A stretch of DNA of 64,000 bases from Paludibacteraceae bacterium (GTDB lineage Bacteria; Bacteroidota; Bacteroidia; Bacteroidales; Paludibacteraceae). The position numbers and the translations under genes were made by a program. Shown here piece after piece: positions 1 to 8,239 of this stretch; position 1 is the stretch's first letter; every line of letters begins with the position of its first letter. The notes below the pieces were generated by a model. It worked only from the letters and a program-made list of their open reading frames with translations. It was not told the DNA's origin and made no database searches. The stretch spans positions 1-64,000 of the forward strand of contig JAKSKZ010000009.1 in NCBI GenBank assembly GCA_024401475.1, given 5' to 3'.

Positions 1-1196
1 ACAACCTTCCTCCAGGACCTGCCACGAACAAGGGAATATACGAGAAGCTGCTGCTTGAGGGCAAACTTGACGCTGTGGAGAACCCTAACTATGTTGCTCC
101 AGAGGAGACAACATACGACATTCCGAGAGGATGGCCGAAATATCCGGTATTCCCTGACAGCGGAGACGTTCCCGGACCTCCGATTCAGTTCAAGGAACTA
201 GTCCCCGACAGCGTTAAGGCAGGCTACACCTTCACCGATCCGAACATGATAGGCGAGGTGGACGAGTATTTCTACCACGGCGACCATATATCTTCGGTAA
301 TTCTTGTTACTGACAAGAAGGCCAAGGTTGTACAGCAGTTTGCGTACATGCCTTTCGGAGAACTGCTTGTTGACAACAGCACTGTTGACCTCGACTACCG
401 TTTCTCCGCCAAGGAGACCGACAGGGAGAGTGGCTTGGGCTATTTCGGTGCTAGGTACTATGACAACACATCTGCCATGTGGCTCGGTGTCGATCCGCTG
501 TGGGAGAAGTATGCGGGTATGAACCCTTACAACTATTGTGCGGGTAATCCGGTGATGTTGGTGGATCCAGACGGAAGGGATGCAATATTCATTACATTCC
601 CTGATTACAAAGCGGATGGATATCCTTTAACGGGACATGCTGGAGTTTTGCTAATTGATAATAAAACAGGGTTGACAAAATACTACGAGTATGGAAGATA
701 CGATTGTGGCATCCAAAGAGGTATTGTAAGAAACTATAAAGTATCTAATGTGAATATAAAAGATGGAATGCCTACAGCTAAAAGTTTAAATAAAACACTT
801 TCTAAAATTTCTGAGTATAGTGGTAAAAATCAGAGATTGGAAGGTGCTTATGTAAAAAGTGATAATTTCAAAGCAATGAATGATTATGCACAAAAAAGAC
901 TATCAGAAAACAATAAAAAAAATAGAACTCCTTATAGTATATATACTAATAACTGTGGTACATTTGCAGACGAAGTAATCAAGCAAGATAAAAAAGTAGA
1001 TTCTCCAACACTTGTAGATCCTCGACCTGTTAGTATGATTGATGAATATCAAGATGTTTTTCCTGAAATTCACTATTCAAAGGAAGGTACTAAAATTGAA
1101 CTTCCCAACAAAACTGTTTCATATAGTCCAGAAAACGATGAAAAAATTGAGCAGAGTTTTTGGCAGAAATTTATTTATGGAGATGAAAGTAAATGA
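1..1196 (+). CDS. Rhs protein C-terminus with permuted papain/LRAT-like toxin tip (5' partial)
   Basis: The reading frame is open from the window edge, so this is the 3' end of a longer Rhs gene; the GTG at 75 is not a real start. The upstream part and the core (YHGDHISSVILVTD, GLGYFGARYYD, WLGVDPLWEKY, NPVMLVDPDGRD) belong to the Rhs cage, ending near base 580. The remaining ~205 residues are the toxin. They hold GHAGVLLID and, downstream, NNCGTFADEV, the His-then-Cys order of circularly permuted papain-like (LRAT/NlpC-related) hydrolases, so cell-wall or lipid amide/ester cleavage is plausible but inferred. It is the only unit here whose core runs on upstream without a junction, so it is the best candidate for the expressed Rhs. 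The stop overlaps the next gene by 4 bases (ATGA). Confidence 0.85.
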   Translation, partial: NLPPGPATNKGIYEKLLLEGKLDAVENPNYVAPEETTYDIPRGWPKYPVFPDSGDVPGPPIQFKELVPDSVKAGYTFTDPNMIGEVDEYFYHGDHISSVILVTDKKAKVVQQFAYMPFGELLVDNSTVDLDYRFSAKETDRESGLGYFGARYYDNTSAMWLGVDPLWEKYAGMNPYNYCAGNPVMLVDPDGRDAIFITFPDYKADGYPLTGHAGVLLIDNKTGLTKYYEYGRYDCGIQRGIVRNYKVSNVNIKDGMPTAKSLNKTLSKISEYSGKNQRLEGAYVKSDNFKAMNDYAQKRLSENNKKNRTPYSIYTNNCGTFADEVIKQDKKVDSPTLVDPRPVSMIDEYQDVFPEIHYSKEGTKIELPNKTVSYSPENDEKIEQSFWQKFIYGDESK

Positions 1197-1960
1197 TTAT
1201 TATGAATATTTTTGTCATTAATATTTATTTAGGTTTCGTTTGCTTTTTTATTGGTACGATTGTATTTGTAAAAATGCAAAAAAAATGTATTCATACAATT
1301 GTATTTATATTGTTGATTATTATTCAGTTATTTTTTTCAATAGCTTTGTCACTATTTTTTTGGCGTTTTTGGTTTTTCCCTTTTGATATAATGTTGGGAC
1401 CATTTTCTCTGCCTGCAGCTATTGCTGAAATATCAACATTGTTGATTGCGAAAGTGGTTTTAAGAACTGGAGATTGTATAAATGGATACGAAAGAATATC
1501 AACGTACGCTGTAAATTTTCAGGCAAATTTGCAAAATGCAGGAATATTAAAGAAAACGACTTCTTCTAGAGATTTAGAAGGGTCAGAAGGAAATGCTTAT
1601 CGACATGTTTTGTGGCAAGCTATGCTAACTTCAGAATTCAATGAAGAAATTGCAACACAAATTGGCAACGCACATGAAGATAATGCTAAGGTAAGTCTTG
1701 ATCAAAGAGTGTTTAAAAATATATCTGAAGCAGATCAAACTATTGACTTGTTAAATAACAAGATTGGTAGGTCTATAGGAAAAAGAAATACTGGAAATTC
1801 TAAGAATAGTTTAGCAAAGGAAGTGTTAAAAGAATTCAAAAATTCTGGTTTTTATGTCGCAGAAAAGATGAAGGATGGAAACTATTATGTTAGAAAAAGA
1901 TGTATTTCTGAAGAAAAATATAATGAAGGTGTTAAATTAATTGATAAAAAAGGTATTTGA
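1193..1960 (+). CDS. Membrane protein with DUF6973-like C-terminus; possible immunity-toxin fusion
   Basis: Starts in an ATGA overlap with the Rhs toxin, the position of an immunity gene. Residues ~1-85 form about three membrane segments, as expected of an immunity protein against an envelope-acting toxin. Residues ~90-250 are different: soluble, with NAYRHVLWQAMLT and IGNAHEDNA, which resemble the domain I know as DUF6973, often found at the ends of Rhs-type toxins. Either this is a natural two-part protein or an immunity gene fused to a stray toxin domain. The last codons run into an Rhs core sequence at 1951, so the native C-terminus may be lost. The function is not established. Confidence 0.5.
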   Translation: MIIMNIFVINIYLGFVCFFIGTIVFVKMQKKCIHTIVFILLIIIQLFFSIALSLFFWRFWFFPFDIMLGPFSLPAAIAEISTLLIAKVVLRTGDCINGYERISTYAVNFQANLQNAGILKKTTSSRDLEGSEGNAYRHVLWQAMLTSEFNEEIATQIGNAHEDNAKVSLDQRVFKNISEADQTIDLLNNKIGRSIGKRNTGNSKNSLAKEVLKEFKNSGFYVAEKMKDGNYYVRKRCISEEKYNEGVKLIDKKGI

Positions 1961-2380
1961 ATCCGACTGAGGCAAGATGGTTGAGTGTGGATCCGATGTG
2001 GGAGAAGTATGTGGGGGCAACAGTTTATAATTATTGCCATAATAGCCCTATTGCATATATAGACCCCAATGGTAAAGATGAGTATGGAGTTTCATCAACA
2101 GGAGAAATTGCATTGATAAAAAAGACTAACGATGCAAAAGATCAATTAATCGCTAGAGTGTTAATTGATAAAAATGGCAATATCAAGAAAGGGAAAAGTG
2201 GAGATGTAAGTGGTTTAGAATACGACAAAAACAAATGTTTAAAAAATAATCATATTGAGGTAAAAAAAGGAGTTTTTTCGGGAAATTCGACAAAACATAG
2301 ATAAGGATTTTTTAAATAGCAATCCTAAATTTAGTATTTTTTCAAGAGGAGTTTATCATGATTACACCCCGCATAAGTAG
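1951..2380 (+). pseudogene. Rhs core end plus toxin tip, frameshifted
   Basis: An Rhs core (YLNPTEARWLSVDPMWEKY, then PIAYIDPNGKD) begins abruptly at 1951 at the sequence aggtatttgaat, which also occurs inside intact cores, so this is a recombination junction. The tip of unknown type reads YGVSSTGEIALIKKTND and stops at 2304. A +1 frame from the A7/T6 runs near 2263-2278 continues as FLNSNPKFSIFSRGVYHDY and stops at 2380, overlapping the next gene start by 23 bases as in intact units. A single-base slip in the homopolymer therefore seems to have broken the toxin. There is no start codon of its own, so it would need recombination into a full Rhs gene to be expressed. Confidence 0.7.
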
Positions 2381-2882
2381 ATTTATAAAAGGGCATTGGT
2401 GGATCTACTGCTTGATAGTTACGATTGCAACATTCTGTCATTCCTGCCACACAAAAGAAATGACAAAAAGAGGCTATAATGTAGATTTGCTCGAAATGGA
2501 GTTGTATCAAGTTCATGACTCTTTGCTTATTGATTCTTTAATAAGAATATCCAAATATGAACATGAGAAATTGACGGGAGAAATCCCAATTTGTTTTAGA
2601 TTCTGTCAATTGAAGAACAACCAAAAATTGTTGATTGAATCTGGTTCATTATATCCTGGGATTGCCCCCGACATAACAGATTCCAAAGCATTTGGAGTTG
2701 CATGCTTTAACGGCTCAATAATCCTAATTTCTAAGATGAACTTCCCTATGCATATATTTGCGTCATCAAAAAAGACTGTATATGTTATGTTCATTAGTGG
2801 AGATGGTGGATATACAAATTGCCTTTTTGACTCAAAGTTTCATTTAATTCAATCCGAAAATGCAATAAAAGGGTGGGACTGA
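2358..2882 (+). CDS. Putative immunity protein, membrane or lipoprotein-like N-terminus
   Basis: 174 residues. ATG 2358 is preceded by AAGAGGAG, an unusually good ribosome site for this group, and overlaps the decayed toxin frame by 23 bases. The N-terminus has a hydrophobic stretch ending in TFCHSCHTKE, which could be a signal peptide with a lipobox or an uncleaved anchor. The rest matches no family I recognise. The role is inferred from position directly after a toxin tip and from export. Confidence 0.6.
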   Translation: MITPRISRFIKGHWWIYCLIVTIATFCHSCHTKEMTKRGYNVDLLEMELYQVHDSLLIDSLIRISKYEHEKLTGEIPICFRFCQLKNNQKLLIESGSLYPGIAPDITDSKAFGVACFNGSIILISKMNFPMHIFASSKKTVYVMFISGDGGYTNCLFDSKFHLIQSENAIKGWD

Positions 2883-2937
2883 ACTCGCTGTTTTTATGCC
2901 ATTTGTTATAAAAAGCATTTCTAATATTCTCTTCAAT

Positions 2938-2982
2938 TTTTGCCAGCCCCCATGTGGCTGACAACGGCGAAGCCGTGCCAAG
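2938..2982 (+). repeat. Type A cassette boundary repeat, copy 1
   Basis: Runs from ttttgccagcccc to gaagccgtgccaag; the same ~44 bases recur at six other places in the array, always at the left edge of a type A unit. Confidence 0.85.
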
Positions 2983-3184
2983 AGGCAAGACTCTATCGCG
3001 AAGTACATCCTACACCCCTTATGGCGAGGTCTTCGAGGAAGAGTCCTCAACAGGCTGGCAGTTGCCTTTCTACTTCAACTCCAAGGAGCTTGATGAGGAG
3101 ACTGGGCTATATTATTATGGGGCAAGGTATTTGAATCCGACTGAGGCAAGGTGGATGAGCGTGGATCCAATGTTCGAGAAGTAA
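2954..3184 (+). pseudogene. Rhs core fragment, type A, cut short
   Basis: 76 codons from the type A boundary through STSYTPYGEVFEEESSTG, GLYYYGARYLNPTEARW and VDPMFEK, then a stop. The usual continuation (YAGMSPYNYCAGNPVKLVDPDG) is missing, and the following toxin lies in another frame. No start signal or promoter is visible, so it looks like a silent recombination arm rather than a gene. Confidence 0.75.
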
Positions 3185-3798
3185 GGAGGTTTTTTCTTCA
3201 AGCAGGCTTAAATAGAGCAAAAGAATACAAACATCTGTCGAAAAAAGAACAAGTCACAATGTTAGTATATGAGGGGCAGTATACTCAAGATGAATTAGAT
3301 TTCTATAAAAATGAGGCGGGAAAAAATAAAATAAATTTCTTATGTGTTAATGATGACGCTGATATTGTAGATTATGTCAATAAAAAATCCACATTTTCAT
3401 TATCCTATGAAAAAAGAATGACAGACTTAATTACCGATTTCACTTATTACGGGCATGGGCATCCTGATGATATGGCAATCGGTTATAGAACTTTATTTGA
3501 TGGTTTAGAAAGATTAGACGGCAGTGAATTTAAAAAAGAGAGTTTTTCTAAAAACGCGAACTTTGACTTAGTTTCATGTCGTTCTGGTTTAGGTATACTT
3601 GTTGAGAATATCTCACAACTTACAAAAGGAAATATACATGTATATAATGTTAGAGTTCAATGGGGACAGTCTAGTATGGGAACCAATCCTAAGTATGGTA
3701 TTAATTATTATTGCGCTTTTAATCGACACCCAGACGATAGATCCAAGATTGTTCCTATTGGAAGCAGAGAAATAACAATTAGAGGTAAAAGAAAATGA
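3151..3798 (+). CDS. Detached toxin tip, caspase-like H/C domain (out of frame with its core)
   Basis: The first ~12 codons are a shadow of the core in another frame; the toxin proper begins near 3205. It contains TYYGHGHPDDMAIGYR and, ~45 residues on, FDLVSCRSGLG. The His-Gly and Ser-Cys pairs after hydrophobic strands recall clan CD (caspase/DUF4347-like) folds, so a cysteine peptidase is suggested, not shown. Because the core upstream is in a different frame and lacks its last ~25 codons, the tip cannot be made as an Rhs fusion. The stop overlaps the next ATG by 4 bases. Confidence 0.6.
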   Translation: MDERGSNVREVRRFFLQAGLNRAKEYKHLSKKEQVTMLVYEGQYTQDELDFYKNEAGKNKINFLCVNDDADIVDYVNKKSTFSLSYEKRMTDLITDFTYYGHGHPDDMAIGYRTLFDGLERLDGSEFKKESFSKNANFDLVSCRSGLGILVENISQLTKGNIHVYNVRVQWGQSSMGTNPKYGINYYCAFNRHPDDRSKIVPIGSREITIRGKRK

Positions 3799-4226
3799 AA
3801 AAAACTAATTTTTTAATAGCAGTATTACTAGCTATGTTGATGGTATTTCACTTTTTTAGATACCATAATACAGTTGTAGTATATTCATGCCCAGTTGATT
3901 GTGAAATAGGAGATACTAAAGGCCATATTGTAGAAATAAAAGTTCTAAATCAAATACTGATACCATTTTTTTATGACAAAAAACAATTGATAAAAAACAA
4001 ACGACTAATGAAAATATCGTCTGTTCGAGAATTTTTGAACATAGATGCTAAATCAGGGCCAGGCTCTTGGAAGATGGAATATTGCATAGTTTCATATGGT
4101 CATTTTGGAATAATTGACAATATATACATAATAGGAGATGATGGGTACTATTTCTATTCAGTAGGACAAATTAGTTGTACATGTAGCATGAAACTTCAAT
4201 TCAATCAATTAATAGAAGATTTGTGA
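3795..4226 (+). CDS. Putative immunity protein with N-terminal membrane anchor
   Basis: 143 residues, starting in an ATGA overlap with the caspase-like tip. Residues ~5-22 are hydrophobic (NFLIAVLLAMLMVFHFF), an anchor or signal. The soluble part carries Cys residues (SCPVDC, SCTC), in keeping with an oxidising periplasm. No family recognised; the role comes from the toxin-immunity arrangement. Confidence 0.6.
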   Translation: MKKTNFLIAVLLAMLMVFHFFRYHNTVVVYSCPVDCEIGDTKGHIVEIKVLNQILIPFFYDKKQLIKNKRLMKISSVREFLNIDAKSGPGSWKMEYCIVSYGHFGIIDNIYIIGDDGYYFYSVGQISCTCSMKLQFNQLIEDL

Positions 4227-4394
4227 AGAAATCTAATATGTCAATCTCAATTATAACCCGTAATATTTGTATCAACAAACTGAATTATAGAAATTTGTGA
4301 CCTTTAGAGGCAAGTCTGCATCTGTTTCAGAATCAAGTTTCTTTTATTATCATCCACTTAGGCTGCTCTGCGATGTTCACGGATATGAAAGCTG

Positions 4395-4763
4395 ATGTCA
4401 GTAACAGACAATACTGGTAAAGAATGGTCATTGCTAATTATGGATGGGGAAAATATTTTGTCTTCTTCGCATGAACCTTCTTGTGAACGTGCCGGTTATG
4501 AAATATTGAAGAATAAAACAGGAGAATGTGTTCTATTTGAACATTATCATTGTCATCCGAATAATAATCCATTCCCTTCAGGAACAGCTGACGGAAATGG
4601 AGACATTCCATTTATGAAACTCCTAAAAAAATGGGGAATTGCTTCTGACGTTACATTATTTTCGATATATCTTCCAAAAGAAAAACGTTATAGAGAATAC
4701 TATGAAAATTCAGCGTATGAAATGCCAGAATTGGAAATTGTTGCACCTAGAATATATAAGTAG
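4395..4763 (+). CDS. Detached toxin tip, JAB/JAMM-like (Toxin-JAB1 type), no core
   Basis: 122 residues with HYHCHPNNNPFPSG followed by TADGNGDIPF: an HxH pair, a Ser and an Asp in the spacing of JAMM metalloprotease sites, closest to what I recall as the Toxin-JAB1 family of polymorphic toxins. There is no Rhs core in frame and an in-frame stop at 4386, so the N-terminal part of the domain is probably lost. Just upstream (about 4335-4385), frames reading FYYHPL and MFTDMKADVS may be a worn core of a third kind. The stop at 4763 lies one base before the next ATG. Confidence 0.6.
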   Translation: MSVTDNTGKEWSLLIMDGENILSSSHEPSCERAGYEILKNKTGECVLFEHYHCHPNNNPFPSGTADGNGDIPFMKLLKKWGIASDVTLFSIYLPKEKRYREYYENSAYEMPELEIVAPRIYK

Positions 4764-4764
4764 T

Positions 4765-5244
4765 ATGGTTAAGTTTTATATAATAATATTGCTCATTATA
4801 CAACCAAAATTTATTCTTGCACAAGATGAGGTTTTGCAAGGTGAGGATGATTATATATATGATTTTGATACTGTAGTGCCGATATTTTCAGTAAATGATG
4901 ATATGTTAGAGATAGCATTAGATTCTATGTGTTCTTATTTTGGAGACAAAGAATCGATTCCAAAACAATGGGACTTGGTGCTATCATATATAGATTCTGA
5001 AAAAATTAACTTTTACTTTTCAGTACCCTTTTTCCTCTCAATTCATAAGGTTGGATATGGCGTTTTAATGTATAAGGATTTTTTATTTGTTATAAGAGGT
5101 ATTAAATATTCTGGTCTTGTTGAAACAATGGATAAGGTGAATGTGTGCATGTGTACTTCGTACCCATGTTTCACATGGGATCCACCTTCTGCTCTGTTTG
5201 TCCGTGAGAATGATACGCTTTATAAGGTTTATATTACAAAATAG
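4765..5244 (+). CDS. Putative immunity protein with signal peptide
   Basis: 159 residues starting at ATG 4765, the first ATG after the JAB toxin stop; an upstream in-frame ATG at 4639 lies deep inside the toxin and is rejected. The N-terminus (KFYIIILLIIQPKFILAQ) is a typical signal peptide with cleavage after ILA, so the protein should be periplasmic. Acidic mature part (EDDYIYDFDT), with CMCTSYPC near the C-terminus. Paired by position with the JAB-like toxin. Confidence 0.65.
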   Translation: MVKFYIIILLIIQPKFILAQDEVLQGEDDYIYDFDTVVPIFSVNDDMLEIALDSMCSYFGDKESIPKQWDLVLSYIDSEKINFYFSVPFFLSIHKVGYGVLMYKDFLFVIRGIKYSGLVETMDKVNVCMCTSYPCFTWDPPSALFVRENDTLYKVYITK

Positions 5245-5410
5245 TTTTGGATTTTTTTCTGCTTTATTTTATGCAGAATCTATACTGTTGCTTTTTTCTT
5301 TTCTGTCCTTGCGAGTAGTGCGTAAGAGCGAGAAAAATGAAAAGGAATATAAATCAGTTGTTGTTGCAAACGTTAAGATTACAGCATGATAGATGGTTTA
5401 TATGATAATA

Positions 5411-5480
5411 CGAGGAATTACAAAGGGCGGAACGCCCTTGCCCCGCCACCTTCGAGCGAGCCGTAAGGCGAGCGAGAAAA
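5411..5480 (+). repeat. Double hairpin repeat of the type B boundary (GCC-GTAA-GGC variant)
   Basis: This lies in the 5245-5612 stretch, which holds no gene. First hairpin AAGGGCG/CGCCCTT around GAA; second hairpin GCC-GTAA-GGC with flanking gagcga/gcgag. The GTAA loop is a GNRA tetraloop. The first hairpin recurs at 5586, 20379, 25152 and 30542. A looser relative (gtgcgtaagagcgag) sits near 5320. Confidence 0.75.
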
Positions 5481-5585
5481 GAAAATGAAACATAGCAAAG
5501 ATGATTTCAAAAAGATAATTATCTTTGCAAACAACAAAAGCGATCTTTATAAATTCTGAATATCCCAGAAACTGAGTTCAGGAAA

Positions 5586-5653
5586 CGAGGAATTGCAAAG
5601 GGCGGAACGCCCTTGCCCACACCACTTCCGCGAGTGCGTAAGCACGAGCGGAG
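5586..5653 (+). repeat. Double hairpin repeat, type B boundary (GTGC-GTAA-GCAC variant)
   Basis: Same first hairpin as at 5411, then the stem GTGC-GTAA-GCAC in a cgcgag...gagcgg context. It sits directly upstream of a type B Rhs core, as at 30542, so it marks the left edge of type B units. Confidence 0.8.
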
Positions 5654-6536
5654 TCATCATCTCATTTTCTTCTATCATCCAGACCATCTTGGTTCTACTT
5701 CCTATGTGACTGACGCAGATGGAAACATCGCCCAGCATGTGGAGTATATCCCTTATGGCGAAGTATTTGTAGAGGAGAGAAATAATTCATTCTCAACAAG
5801 CTACTTGTTCAACGCCAAAGAACTCGACAACGAGACTGGCTTGTACTACTATGGCGCAAGATATCTGGATCTGACGGGAGCGATGTGGCTTTCTGTCGAC
5901 CCTCTATTCGAGAAATATGCTGGAATGAGCCCGTACAATTATTGTGCGGGGAACCCGGTGAAGTTGGTGGATCCAGATGGTAGAGAAAATGCAATATATG
6001 TCATTGATCTTCAAGACAAAAACCGAGAGGACAAAATCGATATCCACAAAACTATTAATATGGCGAACCTTTATTTTGAGAACCTTGGATTAAACACAAG
6101 ACTTTACGAAGTAAGTTCTGAAGATTTCAACCCTTCAATGATGAACAAAACTGATTCTTATATTGTGGTAGGTAGTTATGACGAAAAGCAAAAATACCAA
6201 GGAAGAAATCCAATGAAAAAAGCATTGGATTTCCTCAAAAAACACATGGATACGAATGAGTTAAATTATTCTTTTAAGGATTGGTATGGAGGTGGTTTAA
6301 ATTCCGAAAGAACATCAATGATTGGAGGTAAACAGACGAGTGAAATGGCAATCGATGGTAGTGGAGCTTACCAGTATGCAAAAAAAGATTTGAAAGTAGA
6401 ACCTGAAAGCTATGCGGCATTTATAATTCTACATGGTGCTGGACATAATGCTGGCTACAGTCATGTTTTAAGTACTAATATACCCAACCGACCTTTAGGA
6501 ACGTATGGTATAAACAAATCAAAATCTTGCTTTTAA
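5613..6536 (+). CDS. Type B Rhs tip with degenerate zincin toxin
   Basis: 307 codons, open from the hairpin repeat; the TTG at 5613 is only the frame limit. Core: FFYHPDHLGSTSYVTDADGN, GLYYYGARYLDLTGAMWLSV, NPVKLVDPDGRE. The toxin follows from ~residue 125 and ends with FIILHGAGHNAGYSH. That fits HExxHxxGxxH except that Gly replaces the catalytic Glu. It may be an inactive metzincin-like peptidase or a family that uses another base. The core is in frame with the toxin, so the unit is structurally intact but lacks a promoter. The stop is one base before the next ATG. Confidence 0.75.
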   Translation: MPTPLPRVRKHERSHHLIFFYHPDHLGSTSYVTDADGNIAQHVEYIPYGEVFVEERNNSFSTSYLFNAKELDNETGLYYYGARYLDLTGAMWLSVDPLFEKYAGMSPYNYCAGNPVKLVDPDGRENAIYVIDLQDKNREDKIDIHKTINMANLYFENLGLNTRLYEVSSEDFNPSMMNKTDSYIVVGSYDEKQKYQGRNPMKKALDFLKKHMDTNELNYSFKDWYGGGLNSERTSMIGGKQTSEMAIDGSGAYQYAKKDLKVEPESYAAFIILHGAGHNAGYSHVLSTNIPNRPLGTYGINKSKSCF

Positions 6537-6537
6537 T

Positions 6538-7152
6538 ATGTGGCGTATCTACTATTTGTCAATTTTAATATTGTCAATGTGTACATGTTATGCATCTGAT
6601 TTATCCGCATGTGGTAAAGATTTATTTTCGGAAACATTTGTGCAGACAAATCTCTATTGGATCGAAGTCAGTGGCTATAGAGTGTCCTTTCTATTGCCTT
6701 CAGATTTTTTGGAACATAAATCAAGATTTATAAATAGTAATACATATCAGAGCGATATGTATATAGATGCTTCCAACATCTTTAGGAAAAAAGATGATGA
6801 ATCGTATTTTGCTGTTTCTCTATTCGATTATGGCAAATCCTGTAACATGGATTCTCTTATGAACGAGACAATAAGTAACCTAATGCCTTTGTTCGGTGAT
6901 AAATGCCAATCTTTCTGGTATAATTGTGGATACCTAAATGGAGATCCTTATGTTATGGTATCAGATGTAGCTTCTGCATCATACACTGAGGGGAATAATA
7001 TGATTAAGACATCTTGCTCTTTTAAAATTTTCCTTAAACAAGGGGTTTGTTTTCTTTTTTTGTATGATTCAATTTGTTCACGATACAACTTTCAGTACGA
7101 GAAAATACTAGACATTTTCAAATCAATAAAGATAGAGAAAGTCAAACAATAA
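6538..7152 (+). CDS. Putative immunity protein with signal peptide
   Basis: 204 residues; ATG one base after the toxin stop. N-terminal signal (RIYYLSILILSMCTCYAS), then a soluble domain with aromatic-rich strands and several Cys. Unlike most immunity genes of the array it abuts rather than overlaps its toxin. No family recognised; the partner is inferred to be the zincin-like tip. Confidence 0.62.
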   Translation: MWRIYYLSILILSMCTCYASDLSACGKDLFSETFVQTNLYWIEVSGYRVSFLLPSDFLEHKSRFINSNTYQSDMYIDASNIFRKKDDESYFAVSLFDYGKSCNMDSLMNETISNLMPLFGDKCQSFWYNCGYLNGDPYVMVSDVASASYTEGNNMIKTSCSFKIFLKQGVCFLFLYDSICSRYNFQYEKILDIFKSIKIEKVKQ

Positions 7153-7264
7153 TCTTAGAAACTTATTACTGGTCTTAAGATAGGAAGAGTTCAAATACGC
7201 AATTATTTCTCAGGTTAGAGAGAACAATGACGAATTTGAACAATATACGTCAAAATAGTAATAT

Positions 7265-8239
7265 GTGAATTACAACCTAAAGATTTGCCAGCCCCATGTG
7301 GCTGACAACGGCGAAGCCGTGCCAAGCCGTAGGCTCTTAACGCGAAGTACATCCTACATCCCTTATGGCGAAGTCTTCGTGGAGGAGTCCTCAGCAGGTT
7401 GGCAGTCACCCTACTATTTCAATTCTAAAGAACTTGATGAGGAGACAGGGCTGTATTATTATGGGGCGAGGTATTTGAATCCGACAGAGGCAAGGTGGTT
7501 GAGTGTGGATAATAAATTCGAAAAGTTTCCAGGCTTGTCTCCTTATCATTATTGCCACAGCAATCCCGTCAAGTTGGTGGATCCTGATGGCAATGAGGAC
7601 TATTTTAGTGAGGAGGGTAAATATCTCGGTTGGGCTGGTGAAAAAGAAGGATATAAATTAGTTGATGAAAAGAGCTGGAGGCTTGCAAAGAAAGCCGCAA
7701 ACAAAAAATTTGGGAAACAACATGAAACAGCCATTAATTTATATATGGAGCAGAAGCTTTCCAATTTAGCTAGAGACATCCAAATTAATGACAAGGAAAA
7801 ATTCACTAAATGGGGAGAAGAATATTCAACTACTGCAGAATACATAAAATACATATCAGACCAAGATGGCGTTGAATATGGCATTGATGTGGTTTTAAAT
7901 GCGGAAAAACCTTCGTTTGAATATGCGTTTAAAGAACAGAAAGGAACTCCTGACCAAACCCGTATTTTAAAAAAACATAGGAATGGAGTTACCATAGGCA
8001 ATATACATGCACATCCGACGAAAAACTTAAGAAATGATTCGTGGAACAATTTAATTGGCGATTCTGACGATGATAAAGCAGCTTCGAGAGCTATAGGAAT
8101 TGTAATAAATATTGAATCTGGATCTGCGGAAAATCGTTACACCTATTATTTATATGGGGGAAACGCCCAAACGTATAATGGAGGAAGTGATGCCAAGTCG
8201 ATAATCAATTTCATGTTAGAAAAACTTACTGAGAGATGA
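7265..8239 (+). CDS. Type A Rhs tip with JAB-like toxin
   Basis: 324 codons. The core (STSYIPYGEVFVEESSAG, GLYYYGARYLNPTEARW) has an unusual hinge, DNKFEKFPGLSPYHYCH, before NPVKLVDPDG. The toxin (~residues 110-324) has a basic, Lys-rich N-terminal half, then GNIHAHPTKNL, a Ser and LIGDSDDDKAA, a spacing compatible with a JAMM metal site (HxH, S, D). It ends ATGA-overlapped with the next gene. ATG 7265 lies upstream of the boundary repeat and is probably not used; expression would require recombination into a full Rhs. Confidence 0.75.
   Translation: MNYNLKICQPHVADNGEAVPSRRLLTRSTSYIPYGEVFVEESSAGWQSPYYFNSKELDEETGLYYYGARYLNPTEARWLSVDNKFEKFPGLSPYHYCHSNPVKLVDPDGNEDYFSEEGKYLGWAGEKEGYKLVDEKSWRLAKKAANKKFGKQHETAINLYMEQKLSNLARDIQINDKEKFTKWGEEYSTTAEYIKYISDQDGVEYGIDVVLNAEKPSFEYAFKEQKGTPDQTRILKKHRNGVTIGNIHAHPTKNLRNDSWNNLIGDSDDDKAASRAIGIVINIESGSAENRYTYYLYGGNAQTYNGGSDAKSIINFMLEKLTER
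7284..7326 (+). repeat. Type A cassette boundary repeat, copy 2
   Basis: tttgccagccccatgtggctgac... form, one C shorter than copy 1; left edge of the unit at 7265-8853. Confidence 0.85.

Noticed and set aside
304..522. 72-codon frame inside the left-edge Rhs
   Set aside because: Out-of-frame shadow of the conserved Rhs core.
7600..8049. 149-codon open frame on the minus strand
   Set aside because: Opposite the JAB-like toxin, where HxH and SDDD motifs support the + strand.
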